Assembly (NCBI GenBank): GCA_963821345.1 | Contig: CAWGDM010000001.1 | Span: 1,054,001 to 1,118,000, forward strand | Direction: 5' to 3' | From: WHSW01 sp963821345 | GTDB taxonomy: Bacteria > Actinomycetota > Thermoleophilia > Solirubrobacterales > 70-9 | Length of the DNA stretch: 64,000 nucleotides | Shown: positions 46,235 through 53,496 of the stretch, in pieces | Numbering within the stretch: the first letter of the stretch is position 1 | How the letters are laid out: each line of letters begins with the position of its first letter | Program-made: the position numbers and the translations under genes | Notes under the pieces: generated by a model | What the model was told of the DNA's origin: nothing | Seen by the model: the letters and a program-made list of their open reading frames with translations, nothing else | Database searches by the model: none

Positions 46235-46626
46235 TGGCGGTCGACGCGGGTGCGCAACAGATCCTCGAGCTGCTGGATCAGAAGTCGGTCCGGCTGACGA
46301 AGGCGGGCGACCGCCTGCAAGGGGCGCTGAGGCGGGTCGCGAAGCAGGAGGACGGGGTGCCGGCACCGATCGCCTTCGCCGCCCTCGATGACGTCCGCAG
46401 CTTCTATGCCCAGCTCGGCGGGGAGATCGCGAGCATCGAAACCTCGAACCCGGCGAAGGGCGATGTGCTGGCCGCGCTCGACGTGCTGGATCGCGGCCAC
46501 GCAGGGCTCGAGGATGCGCTGCACGAGGGGATCGACGAGGAGGGCGCGAAGCTTGCTCGCAGCGCTCGCAGGCTGCTCAAGCGGGCCGGCAAGGACCTCG
46601 AGACCGCGCGCGAGGGTCTGGCGTGA
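46234..46626 (+). CDS. Helical protein A1 of the MauED operon (unknown family)
   Basis: 130 residues. The ATG overlaps the MauED stop (TGATG). All-helical, rich in Leu, Ala, Arg and Asp, no Cys, no signal. The conserved part, shared with the paralogue at 47168, is GVPAPIAFAALDDVRSFYAQ, then GEIASIETSNPAKGDVL and ALDVLDRG. Probably a four-helix bundle acting in the cytosol. Placed before each Cys-rich gene, it may be a chaperone or export partner for that protein (inference). Confidence 0.75.
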   Translation: MAVDAGAQQILELLDQKSVRLTKAGDRLQGALRRVAKQEDGVPAPIAFAALDDVRSFYAQLGGEIASIETSNPAKGDVLAALDVLDRGHAGLEDALHEGIDEEGAKLARSARRLLKRAGKDLETAREGLA

Positions 46627-47168
46627 GCCACTGGTTCGATCAGCTCTCGGCACGCGCCGCCGAGCGCGAGCGGACGTTCACCCGCCGGAGCGCGGTCAAG
46701 GCCGCGGCGGCCGGCGCCGTGGCGCTGAGTCCGATTGCCTCGCGCGCCGCGGCCGAGGTCCGGGCCGAGCGCCGCGAGAGCGCCTGCCAATGCCAGAAGG
46801 AGGCCGACAAGACGGCCGCCAGGCATCTCGACCAGGCCTGGCGGCAGTTCGTGGGCCCGAACGGCAAGCGGCTCCTGATTCCGAACAACTTCATGTTCGC
46901 CAGCGCTGCGTTCGCCGGGATATTCGCCGGTCAGGCCGCGGCCAAGGTCGCCTGTGGAACGTGCAATTCGAACCCATCAGGAGGCCTCACCGGCGGTGGC
47001 GGCGGCACCCCGTGCCGACCGCGCGGCGGCGTCTGTCCCGGGCCCAGCTGCCCGCCCGGTACCAGCCCCTGCTCCGACGGCCTCTGCTGCTTCGGCTCCG
47101 ATATCTGCTGCGCGTGTGGCGCCAATGCCCAGTGCTGCATCGTCGAGGTCGGCTGCGCCTGCTGCTGA
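46623..47168 (+). CDS. Tat-exported Cys-rich protein B1 (unknown family)
   Basis: 181 residues, GTG start overlapping the A1 stop. Twin-arginine signal at TRRSAVKAAAAGAVALSPIA. A second hydrophobic stretch (FMFASAAFAGIFAG) precedes a Gly-rich hinge with SGGLTGGGGG. The tail has 16 Cys; 18 Cys in all, with CC pairs in GLCCFGSDICCACG and AQCCIVEVGCACC ending the protein. The SCPPGT string recalls the Cys-rich quinone subunit MauA, but no Trp lies in the tail. Likely cross-linked by disulfides or metal-binding. Confidence 0.78.
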   Translation: MSHWFDQLSARAAERERTFTRRSAVKAAAAGAVALSPIASRAAAEVRAERRESACQCQKEADKTAARHLDQAWRQFVGPNGKRLLIPNNFMFASAAFAGIFAGQAAAKVACGTCNSNPSGGLTGGGGGTPCRPRGGVCPGPSCPPGTSPCSDGLCCFGSDICCACGANAQCCIVEVGCACC

Positions 47169-47554
47169 TGGCCGACGCCGGCTCACAACAGATTCGCGAG
47201 CTGCTCGATGCCGACAACGTCTCGATGACCAAGTCCGGCAAGCGGCTGGTCACGGCGGTGAAGCGTTCGACCAAGCGCGACGGCGGCGTACCGGCCCCGA
47301 TGGCGTTCGCGGCGCTCAGTGATATCCGCCGCTCCTATGCCGCGCTCAACGGGGAGATCGCAAGCGTCGAGACGACCAATCCGGCCCAAGCCGACGTCGT
47401 CAGCGCCCTGGCGACCTTCGATCAGGGACTCGCCGTGCTCGAGGAGGCGCTGCAGGCCGGCGTCAACGAGACGGGGGCCGAGCTGGCGCGGGATGCGAAG
47501 AAACTCACCAAGCATGCGGCGAGGCAGCTGAAGGCCGCCCGGGCGGCGCTCTAG
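47168..47554 (+). CDS. Helical protein A2 of the MauED operon
   Basis: 128 residues. The ATG shares a base with the B1 stop (TGATG). A clear paralogue of A1: MADAGSQQIRELLDADNVSM, GVPAPMAFAALSDIRRSYAA and GEIASVETTNPAQADVVSAL. No Cys and no signal. The second copy of the A-B pair has drifted much more than the Cys tail of its partner. Confidence 0.75.
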   Translation: MADAGSQQIRELLDADNVSMTKSGKRLVTAVKRSTKRDGGVPAPMAFAALSDIRRSYAALNGEIASVETTNPAQADVVSALATFDQGLAVLEEALQAGVNETGAELARDAKKLTKHAARQLKAARAAL

Positions 47555-47556
47555 TC

Positions 47557-48105
47557 ATGCACTGGTTCGACCGCCTCTCGATTCGCGGCCTGGACGATCA
47601 GCCCAAGTTCAATCGCCGCACCGCGGTCAAGGGCGCCGCCGCGGCCGCCGTCGCCGTGAGCCCGCTTGGCTCGCCGCTGCTCGCCGGCGCCGCCTCGGAC
47701 CCGCGGCTGCCCCTGCGACAGAGCGCCTGCGCGTGCCAGGCGGAGGCGGACCGGGTCGCGATCGAGCACAACAACACGCTGCTGAAGACCTTTGCGCTCG
47801 GGGGTTTTCTGAGCGGGTTCGGTCTCGTCCTCGTGACCGCGGGGCTCGCCGGCACGCTCGCCGGCTGGGTGGCGAGCAAGGAAGCATGCGGCAAGTGCAG
47901 GTCGAACGCCTCGGGTGGACTAACCGGCGGCGGCGGCACCCCGTGCCGGGCGCTTGGAGGCGTCTGCCCGGGCCCCGGGCCCAGCTGCCCGCCCGGTACC
48001 AGCCCCTGCTCCGACGGCCTCTGCTGCTTCGGCTCCGATATCTGCTGCGCGTGCGGCGCCAATGCCCAGTGCTGCATCGTCGAGGTCGGCTGCGCCTGCT
48101 GCTGA
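47557..48105 (+). CDS. Tat-exported Cys-rich protein B2
   Basis: 182 residues, ATG 2 bases after the A2 stop. Twin-Arg signal NRRTAVKGAAAAAVAVSPLG, hydrophobic segment GGFLSGFGLVLVTAGLAGTL, Cys pair EACGKC, then SGGLTGGGGTPC and the same 39-residue tail as B1. 18 Cys, mostly in CC pairs. N-terminal halves of B1 and B2 are only distantly alike, so the tail is the conserved working part. Confidence 0.78.
   Translation: MHWFDRLSIRGLDDQPKFNRRTAVKGAAAAAVAVSPLGSPLLAGAASDPRLPLRQSACACQAEADRVAIEHNNTLLKTFALGGFLSGFGLVLVTAGLAGTLAGWVASKEACGKCRSNASGGLTGGGGTPCRALGGVCPGPGPSCPPGTSPCSDGLCCFGSDICCACGANAQCCIVEVGCACC
47974..48105 (+). repeat. 132-bp near-identical repeat (second copy of 47037-47168)
   Basis: The last 132 bases of B2 match 47037-47168 of B1 at 131 of 132 positions. 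The flanking coding sequence has diverged strongly. The single difference is a silent T/C change in a Cys codon. Homogenisation by gene conversion or a recent local duplication fits. Confidence 0.9.
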
Positions 48106-48124
48106 GCCTAGAATCCGTCGCCGC

Positions 48125-48197
48125 GCCGGCGTAGCTCAGTTGGTAGAGCACTTCACTCGTAATGAAGGGGTCATCGGTTCAAGTCCGATCGCCGGCT
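48125..48197 (+). tRNA. tRNA-Thr (anticodon CGT)
   Basis: Full cloverleaf of 73 bases. Acceptor stem GCCGGCG/CGCCGGC, D-loop AGTTGGTAGA, anticodon stem CTTCA/TGAAG with loop CTCGTAA (anticodon CGT), and TTCAAGT in the T-arm. The CCA end is not encoded. It lies between the Cys-rich operon and the arsenic cluster, a usual insertion site for islands, but no second attachment copy was found. Confidence 0.95.
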
Positions 48198-48228
48198 TCG
48201 GCCTCTCGACGAGATCGAGACCTGGGCG

Positions 48229-48915
48229 TCAGGCCTGTGGCTGAGCGTCCTCGGCCGCCGGCCCGCGCACCAGTTGGTAAGCGAGGGCCCCGAACGCCGC
48301 TCCGACGACCGGACCGAGGACGTAGATCCACAGGTCATCCACGGTCCCGCTGACCAGCGCCGGGCCGATCGAGCGGGCCGGGTTCATCGAGGCGCCGGTC
48401 ACGGGGCCGCCAAAGATGGCGTCCAGGCCGACCGTGCCGCCGATGGCGATCGCCGCGGCCTGGCCGACCGCCCTGGTGTCGGTGGCCACGGCCATGATCA
48501 CGAACATCAGCAGGGCGGTCAGGACCATCTCGTAGACCAGGGCGCTGCCGGCGCCGACGGTCGGCAGCGTGGTTCCGAGCTCGGCTGGCTGATCGGGCCA
48601 GACGGCGAGCAGAACCAGGGCCCCGGCGATCGCTCCGGCCAGCTGGGCGGCGATGTAGGCCGCGGCCTCGCGGGCCGGGAAGTGCCGACTCAGCGTGAAA
48701 GCCAAGGTCACGGCCGGGTTGATGTGAGCGCCGGAGAGATGACCTGTCGCATAGACCATGACCATGATCACCAGGCCGAAGACCAGGCCGATGCCGACCG
48801 TGCCCAGGGCGCCGTCGTAAACCGTGTCGGCGACGATCGCGCCGCATCCGGCGAAGACGAGGGCGAAGGTGGCCAGGCCCTCGGCCACGGCCCGGCGGCC
48901 GAGATCAGGCCTCAT
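48229..48915 (-). CDS. Aquaporin/aquaglyceroporin of the ars cluster
   Basis: 228 residues with six helices and two half-helices. The two NPA motifs are HINPAVT and SMNPARS. The gene overlaps the end of arsC by 11 bases. In other bacteria the AqpS-type channel next to arsC lets trivalent arsenite flow out. Selectivity (water, glycerol or arsenite) cannot be fixed from the motifs, but the linkage argues for arsenite. Confidence 0.9.
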   Translation of the reverse strand: MRPDLGRRAVAEGLATFALVFAGCGAIVADTVYDGALGTVGIGLVFGLVIMVMVYATGHLSGAHINPAVTLAFTLSRHFPAREAAAYIAAQLAGAIAGALVLLAVWPDQPAELGTTLPTVGAGSALVYEMVLTALLMFVIMAVATDTRAVGQAAAIAIGGTVGLDAIFGGPVTGASMNPARSIGPALVSGTVDDLWIYVLGPVVGAAFGALAYQLVRGPAAEDAQPQA

Positions 48916-49318
48916 CCGCCGTCAATTCCTCGAGCAGGCCGCGGACCCGGGCTTCGATCTCGTCGCGGATCCGGCGCACGGTCTCGAGATCCTTGCCGGC
49001 CGGGTCCTCGAGCTCCCAGTCCTGATAGCGCTTGCCCGGATAGAAGGGGCACTCGTCGCCGCAACCCATGGTGATGACCACGTCTGCCCGCTTGACCGCG
49101 TCAGTGGTCAAGGGCTTCGGGAACTCCTTGGCGATATCGATGTCGATCTCGGCCATCGCCTCGGCCGCTACGGGATTGATCTGATCGGCCGGCTCTGAGC
49201 CGGCGCTTCTGACCGCTACCCGCCCAGCGGCGAGACGATCGAGCAGGCCCGCGGCCATCTGTGAGCGCCCGGCGTTGTGGACGCAGACGAAGAGCACCTC
49301 GGGCTTGGCCTCGCTCAC
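48905..49318 (-). CDS. arsC: Arsenate reductase, low-molecular-weight phosphatase fold
   Basis: 137 residues, GTG start. P-loop CVHNAGRS holds the first catalytic Cys and Arg. The second redox pair is in GCGDECPFYPGKRYQDW, and EDPAGKD gives the general acid. Thioredoxin- or mycothiol-dependent type. Reduces arsenate to arsenite, which leaves through the linked aquaporin. Transcribed divergently from arsR. Confidence 0.94.
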   Translation of the reverse strand: MSEAKPEVLFVCVHNAGRSQMAAGLLDRLAAGRVAVRSAGSEPADQINPVAAEAMAEIDIDIAKEFPKPLTTDAVKRADVVITMGCGDECPFYPGKRYQDWELEDPAGKDLETVRRIRDEIEARVRGLLEELTADEA

Positions 49319-49340
49319 GGCCTGGACGGTAGCGGATTAC

Positions 49341-49360
49341 ATAGATACTCGTAAATAGAT
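49341..49360. promoter_or_regulatory. Probable ArsR control region
   Basis: The 40-base arsC-arsR gap holds ATAGAT twice in the same direction (49341-49346 and 49355-49360), 14 bases apart in start. The first also supplies a TAGATA -10 candidate (49342-49347) 11 bases before the ATG at 49359. A short, A/T-rich stretch in GC-rich DNA, as expected for an ArsR/SmtB operator shared by both transcripts. Confidence 0.45.
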
Positions 49361-49730
49361 GTGCTTCAATATGAGCGTGGTCACCGAGTTGCAGCTGGCA
49401 CCGAAGACCAAGCGCCCGGTTGGCAAGCCGTGTTGCGAGCCGGTGGTCTATCCCGACATCGAGCGGGCACAGGCCGAGCGGATGGCCGAGGTGGCCAAGG
49501 CCCTGGGTGACCCGGTTCGTATGCAGCTGGTCGACGTGCTGCGAAAGCACGCCGGCAAGGTCTGCGTCTGCGAGTTGGTTCCCCTCTTCGACCTCTCACA
49601 GCCGACGGTCTCCCATCACCTGAAGAAGCTGCGCGACGCCGGAATCGTCGGCTCGGAAAGAAAGGGCCTGTGGGCCTATTACTACGTCAAGCCGCAAGCA
49701 TTGGAGGAGTTGAGCGCATGGCTGAGCTAG
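49359..49730 (+). CDS. arsR: ArsR-family arsenite-responsive repressor
   Basis: 123 residues (an alternative ATG is at 49371). Winged-helix: KALGDPVRMQLVDVLRKHAG, then the metal site CVCELV, and recognition helix SQPTVSHHLKKL with wing GSERKGLWAYYYV. Extra Cys pair near the N-terminus (GKPCCEPVV) resembles C-terminal or N-terminal arsenite sites in some subclasses. It represses the flanking ars genes until As(III) binds. Confidence 0.93.
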   Translation: MCFNMSVVTELQLAPKTKRPVGKPCCEPVVYPDIERAQAERMAEVAKALGDPVRMQLVDVLRKHAGKVCVCELVPLFDLSQPTVSHHLKKLRDAGIVGSERKGLWAYYYVKPQALEELSAWLS

Positions 49731-50602
49731 ACCTTGCCGAGACCGAGCCGTCGAGCTGCTGCTCGCCGGCGGCGCAGGAGACCTGTTGTGAGCCCAACGC
49801 CAAGAGCGAGTGCTGCGGGGCGCGGCACGACGCCGGGACCTGCGGCTGCAGCACCGGGGAGGACGAGGTCCGCGAGCGGGTGCGAGAGCGCTACGCGGCT
49901 GCGGCCGTCGCTGCCAGTACGGGATCGGCGAGCTGTTGTGGTGACGCCGCCGAGATCACCGACGAGCAGCGCAAGTCCTTCGGCGCCGGCCTTTACGACT
50001 CCGGCGATCGCGACGCGCTGCCGGACGCGGCCCAGCTCGCCTCGCTCGGGTGTGGCAACCCCACCGCTGTCGCCGACCTCCATGAGGGCGAGACCGTGCT
50101 CGACCTCGGCTCAGGCGGCGGGATCGACGTCCTGCTCTCGGCCCGGCGTGTCGGCCCGTCCGGCAAGGCCTACGGCCTCGACATGACCGACGAGATGCTC
50201 AAGCTGGCGCGTCGTAACCAGGCCGAGGCGGGAGTCGAGAACGTCGAGTTCGTCAAGGGAACGATCGAGGACGTGCCGCTGCCAGACGACTCGGTCGACG
50301 TGATTATCAGCAACTGCGTGATCAATCTCTCCGGCGACAAGCCGGCGGTCTTTCGCGAGGCCGCGCGCGTCCTGCGCGCGGGCGGGCGCTTCGCCGTCAG
50401 TGATGTCATCGCCGACCCCGACATGGACGAGCAGACGCGACGCGACATGGAGCAGTGGACGGGGTGCATCGCCGGCGCGCTGACGCGCGACGCCTTCGAG
50501 CGCGAGCTGACGGCCGCCGGGTTCACCCAGATCGAGGCCCAGGAGACGCACCGCGTTCACGAGCACGCCGCTTCTGCGATCGTCCGCGCCCGCCTGGCAT
50601 GA
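49718..50602 (+). CDS. arsM: Arsenite S-adenosylmethionine methyltransferase with Cys-rich N-terminus
   Basis: 294 residues from ATG 49718, overlapping arsR by 13 bases; GGAGG 10 bases upstream. Residues 1-70 hold four CC or CxC groups (SSCCSP, TCCEP, SECCGA, CGCSTG). The methyltransferase core has GETVLDLGSGGGIDVLLSA for AdoMet, MTDEMLKLAR, and arsenic-binding Cys in SCCGDAAE, LGCGNP and SNCVINL. Makes methylated arsenicals. The next gene starts in its stop codon. Confidence 0.93.
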   Translation: MAELDLAETEPSSCCSPAAQETCCEPNAKSECCGARHDAGTCGCSTGEDEVRERVRERYAAAAVAASTGSASCCGDAAEITDEQRKSFGAGLYDSGDRDALPDAAQLASLGCGNPTAVADLHEGETVLDLGSGGGIDVLLSARRVGPSGKAYGLDMTDEMLKLARRNQAEAGVENVEFVKGTIEDVPLPDDSVDVIISNCVINLSGDKPAVFREAARVLRAGGRFAVSDVIADPDMDEQTRRDMEQWTGCIAGALTRDAFERELTAAGFTQIEAQETHRVHEHAASAIVRARLA

Positions 50603-51441
50603 CCGAGATCAAGCTCAACGACCCCCAGACGCTCTACCGGCACTGGGAGGATTCGCAGTGGAACCCGTTCGAGATCGACCTCGAGCGGGACAAGCTGCAG
50701 TGGGGCCGGCTGGCCGAGGAAGACCGTGACCTCATCAACTGGGTCCTGGCCCAGCTGATGGTGGCCGAGGAACGGATCACCACCAAGTTCTCAGGGCTGG
50801 TCGGCGCCCACGGAGACGAGTCCGAAGCCACCTTCCTCTCCACCCAGCAGGTCGACGAGGCCCGGCACATGCAGTTCTACGCCCGCTTCCAGGACGAGGT
50901 CATCGCTGAACCGGCCACGGTCAGCGCTCACGTCGAGCGAGCCCGGCAGGAGGTCACTCCGGCCTTCCGCAAGATCTTCGACGAGGCTCTGGTCCAGGCC
51001 CATGAGCAGCTGGTCGCGGCACCCGGCGATCTCGCCACCAAGGTTCGCTTCGTGACCATCTACCACCTGATCCTCGAGGCCACCCTGGGTCTGACCACCT
51101 TTAACTTCGCCACCGAATACCTGAACCGCGAGCAGCTGCTGCCCGGGTTCGTCGAGGGCTACTCCCACATCCACCACGACGAGACCCGCCACATCGGCTA
51201 CGGCGTCTGGTTCGTGCGCGAGAGCGTCCGCCAGGACCCCGCGGCGGCCGAGGCGGTCCGCCGGACCCTGCGCGACCTGCTCCCCTCGGTCGCCGAGGCC
51301 CTCGGCGGCCCCGGCGACGGCTCAGGCCCCGACATCGAGCGGCTCGGCGTCGGCACCGACGAGGTCAGGGAGTTCGCCCTCAACGGCCTCACCCGGCGCC
51401 TCGACGTCATCGGGGTGCCGCTCGCCAGCCTGGCCGACTGA
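50599..51441 (+). CDS. R2-like (R2lox-type) diiron oxidase in the ars cluster
   Basis: 280 residues. The ATG overlaps the arsM stop (ATGA). Ferritin-fold helices with metal ligands AEERITT (Glu), VDEARHMQFY (Glu and His), LILEATLG (Glu) and HHDETRHIGYG (Glu and His). The spacing and motifs fit R2-like ligand-binding oxidases and ribonucleotide reductase R2. There is no matching R1 here, because the organism uses NrdJ, so an oxidase role is more likely than ribonucleotide reduction. It may oxidise arsenic metabolites (inference). Its end overlaps arsP by 35 bases. Confidence 0.82.
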   Translation: MTEIKLNDPQTLYRHWEDSQWNPFEIDLERDKLQWGRLAEEDRDLINWVLAQLMVAEERITTKFSGLVGAHGDESEATFLSTQQVDEARHMQFYARFQDEVIAEPATVSAHVERARQEVTPAFRKIFDEALVQAHEQLVAAPGDLATKVRFVTIYHLILEATLGLTTFNFATEYLNREQLLPGFVEGYSHIHHDETRHIGYGVWFVRESVRQDPAAAEAVRRTLRDLLPSVAEALGGPGDGSGPDIERLGVGTDEVREFALNGLTRRLDVIGVPLASLAD

Positions 51442-52513
51442 CGGCAAACAGGATCGTGAAGATGACCAGGCCGAGCAGGTTGAGCACCAGCTTGTAGTCG
51501 AGCTCGACCGAGCCGAAGATGTCCTCGCGGCTGGGTCTTGGTCCGGTTGGGATTAGGCCGAGGGCGCCGAAGAGCAGATCGACGATCAGGGCCGCGGCGA
51601 CCATGGTCACGAACATCAGAATCGTGATCCGCCAGGCGAACGAGGGGCCATAGAACTTGCGATAGGCGAGCACGATCGGGACGATGATCAGGTCGGCGAA
51701 GATGAAGGCCAGCACACCGGCGAAGCTGATCCCACCCGACCAGAGCACCGCCGCCAGGGGGATGTTGCCGACCGAGCAGACGAAGCTCAGGACCGCGACC
51801 AGGGGCCCGACGATGACGTTCTCGATCGTCTGCACCAGGCCCGGCGCGTCCTCGATGAAGAGCACGTTGAAGAAGTCGTTGCCGAGCAGGCCGATGAAGC
51901 CGGCAAGCAGAAAACCGATGGTGATCTCCTTCCAGAGCATCCGCCAATCACGGACGAAGTAGCGCCCGACCTCGCTCCAGGCCCGGGCCGAGCCGAGGCG
52001 CTCACGCCAAGCCATCGACGCCGCGGCACTTCTCGGCCCAGCTCCGCCGAGCTTCTGCGCGTTGGCCCTGGCCCGGGCCTCCAGCCGGGGCGAGACGAAG
52101 AGCCGAAGCGTCGCCGCCATCAGCGCGATCATCACCAGTCCGCCGACGAACTCGGCCACGGTGAACTGCCAGCCGAGCAGGACCCAGAGGACCAGGCCCA
52201 GCTCCCAGACCAGGTTGGTCGAGGCGAACTGAAAGGCCAGCGCGCTGATCGCCGAGGCGCCCTTGGCAAAGAGCGAGCGAGCGATGGCGATCGCGGCGTA
52301 GGAGCACGAGGACGACGCCGCGCCCAGGCCGGTGGCACGGGCCAGGGAGCCAAGGCCCGAGCCGGCCAGCGCATTCTCGATCCGCTGGCGCGGGACCCAG
52401 GCCTGGACGATGGCCGAGATGGCGAAGCCCAGGACCAGCGCCCACCAGACCTGATAGGCCATCAGCAGCGATTGCTTGAAGCCCTCGGCGACGGTGTCGA
52501 TCAGGTCTCCCAC
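51407..52513 (-). CDS. arsP: ArsP-type organoarsenical permease
   Basis: 368 residues, about eight to ten membrane helices in two halves joined by a long loop. Family hallmarks are GAASSSCSYAAIAIARSLF and SAISALAFQFASTNLVWELG (20 residues) in the first half and CSVGNIPLAAVLWSGG in the second. ArsP moves trivalent organoarsenicals such as methylarsenite, which fits a neighbour of arsM. Converges on the oxidase gene with a 35-base overlap. Confidence 0.9.
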   Translation of the reverse strand: MGDLIDTVAEGFKQSLLMAYQVWWALVLGFAISAIVQAWVPRQRIENALAGSGLGSLARATGLGAASSSCSYAAIAIARSLFAKGASAISALAFQFASTNLVWELGLVLWVLLGWQFTVAEFVGGLVMIALMAATLRLFVSPRLEARARANAQKLGGAGPRSAAASMAWRERLGSARAWSEVGRYFVRDWRMLWKEITIGFLLAGFIGLLGNDFFNVLFIEDAPGLVQTIENVIVGPLVAVLSFVCSVGNIPLAAVLWSGGISFAGVLAFIFADLIIVPIVLAYRKFYGPSFAWRITILMFVTMVAAALIVDLLFGALGLIPTGPRPSREDIFGSVELDYKLVLNLLGLVIFTILFAVSRPGWRAAPR

Positions 52514-52577
52514 TCGACCAGCCTAAGCACGTCCGATCAGGCCATCGAGCCGGCGACTCGAACAGCTCCTCTCTCGC

Positions 52578-53072
52578 TCAGCGCAGGATCTCGACCAGCA
52601 GCACCCATGCATTGGCAACGCCGCCGATGATCGCCCCGGCGATCCCGGCCACGACCCAGTAGAGCCCGCCGCCGGTGCCGGCGATGATCGAGATCGCGCC
52701 GATCAGCAGCGGCAGTGCCGCGATGGCGCGGACGAACATGCGCCCGACGATCCAGCGCCGCGGCTCGGCACCGGGCGGCAGCGCCTGGTTGGACAGACGG
52801 CTGATCACCAACGCGTAGACGCCCGCCGTCGCCAGCAGCTCGATCCCCAGCGCGGTGTCGCTCTGGCCGGGGATCAGCCCGATGATCGAGACGAGGACCA
52901 CCACCAGCAGCGTCAGCACCGTCTCCAGCGCCCGCTCGGGCAGACCCTGGTAGGAGAGGATCCGGTCGATGTTGATCGAGACGGCGACGAACACCAACCC
53001 GGCCAGCGCCGCGGCGGCGCCGGCCGAGGCCACGAACAGGTCCGACCAGGCCGCGACGTCGTAGGCGCTCAA
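52578..53072 (-). CDS. Four-helix membrane protein, function unknown
   Basis: 164 residues from a TTG start that overlaps the upstream stop (TTGA). Helices at about 10-32 (DLFVASAGAAAALAGLVFVA), 46-70, 78-95 and 105-135, ending in a last helix before LVEILR. No motif. Coupled to a GroES-like gene. Confidence 0.65.
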   Translation of the reverse strand: MSAYDVAAWSDLFVASAGAAAALAGLVFVAVSINIDRILSYQGLPERALETVLTLLVVVLVSIIGLIPGQSDTALGIELLATAGVYALVISRLSNQALPPGAEPRRWIVGRMFVRAIAALPLLIGAISIIAGTGGGLYWVVAGIAGAIIGGVANAWVLLVEILR

Positions 53073-53467
53073 CCGGTGGCGCTCCCCGCCTCTCGCCCGC
53101 CTCGGCCGCACACGGGGCAGGCGTCCGGGCCGGGGGGCCCGTCGCCACCGCAGTACGGGCAGACGCCGATCTCCTCGAGCACGCCGAGCAGCTCGCCGAC
53201 CCGGCAGACGAGCAACTTCTCCTCGTCGACCTCGACCCAGGCTCCGGCCGAGGCGGGGAAGACGACGTGGTCGCCGGGCTGCACCGGCATCGCCACGCCG
53301 GCGCCCTCCCACCAGTCGAGCCCCGGGCCGACCGCGATTACGATCCCGTGCTGCGGTGGTGGCTCGTGGCTGCCCGCCGGCACCACCAGGCCCGAGCGCC
53401 GGACCCGGTCGGGCTCCAGTTCCTTGATGATCACGCGGTCGAAGATCGGGCGCAGGATGTGATTCAT
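53069..53467 (-). CDS. GroES-like (Cpn10) protein with C-terminal zinc ribbon
   Basis: 132 residues. Residues 1-98 follow the Cpn10 fold: ILRPIFDRVIIKELEPDRV, the mobile loop RRSGLVVPAGSHEPP, IVIAVGPG, VQPGDHVVFP and WVEVDEEKLLVCRVGELLG. Then a ribbon of CPYC and CPVCGRGG. A normal GroES has no such tail, and no GroEL is in the window. A specialised co-chaperone or binding module is possible. Promoter: TACGAT 11 bases before the ATG, on the minus strand. Confidence 0.8.
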   Translation of the reverse strand: MNHILRPIFDRVIIKELEPDRVRRSGLVVPAGSHEPPPQHGIVIAVGPGLDWWEGAGVAMPVQPGDHVVFPASAGAWVEVDEEKLLVCRVGELLGVLEEIGVCPYCGGDGPPGPDACPVCGRGGREAGSATG

Positions 53468-53478
53468 CTCGCCGTCCC

Positions 53479-53488
53479 ATCGTAGATT
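53479..53488. promoter_or_regulatory. Overlapping divergent -10 boxes (second case)
   Basis: ATCGTAGATT carries TACGAT on the minus strand (11 bases before the GroES-like ATG at 53467) and TAGATT on the plus strand (53483-53488, 8 bases before the glycosyltransferase ATG at 53497). The 29-base gap repeats the arrangement at 9843-9869. Confidence 0.55.
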
Positions 53489-53496
53489 GCGCGCTG

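Noticed and set aside
48125..52560. tRNA-Thr as attachment site of an arsenic island
   Set aside because: No copy of the tRNA 3' end of useful length was found downstream and no integrase is present. GTCCGATC near 52528 is too short to count.
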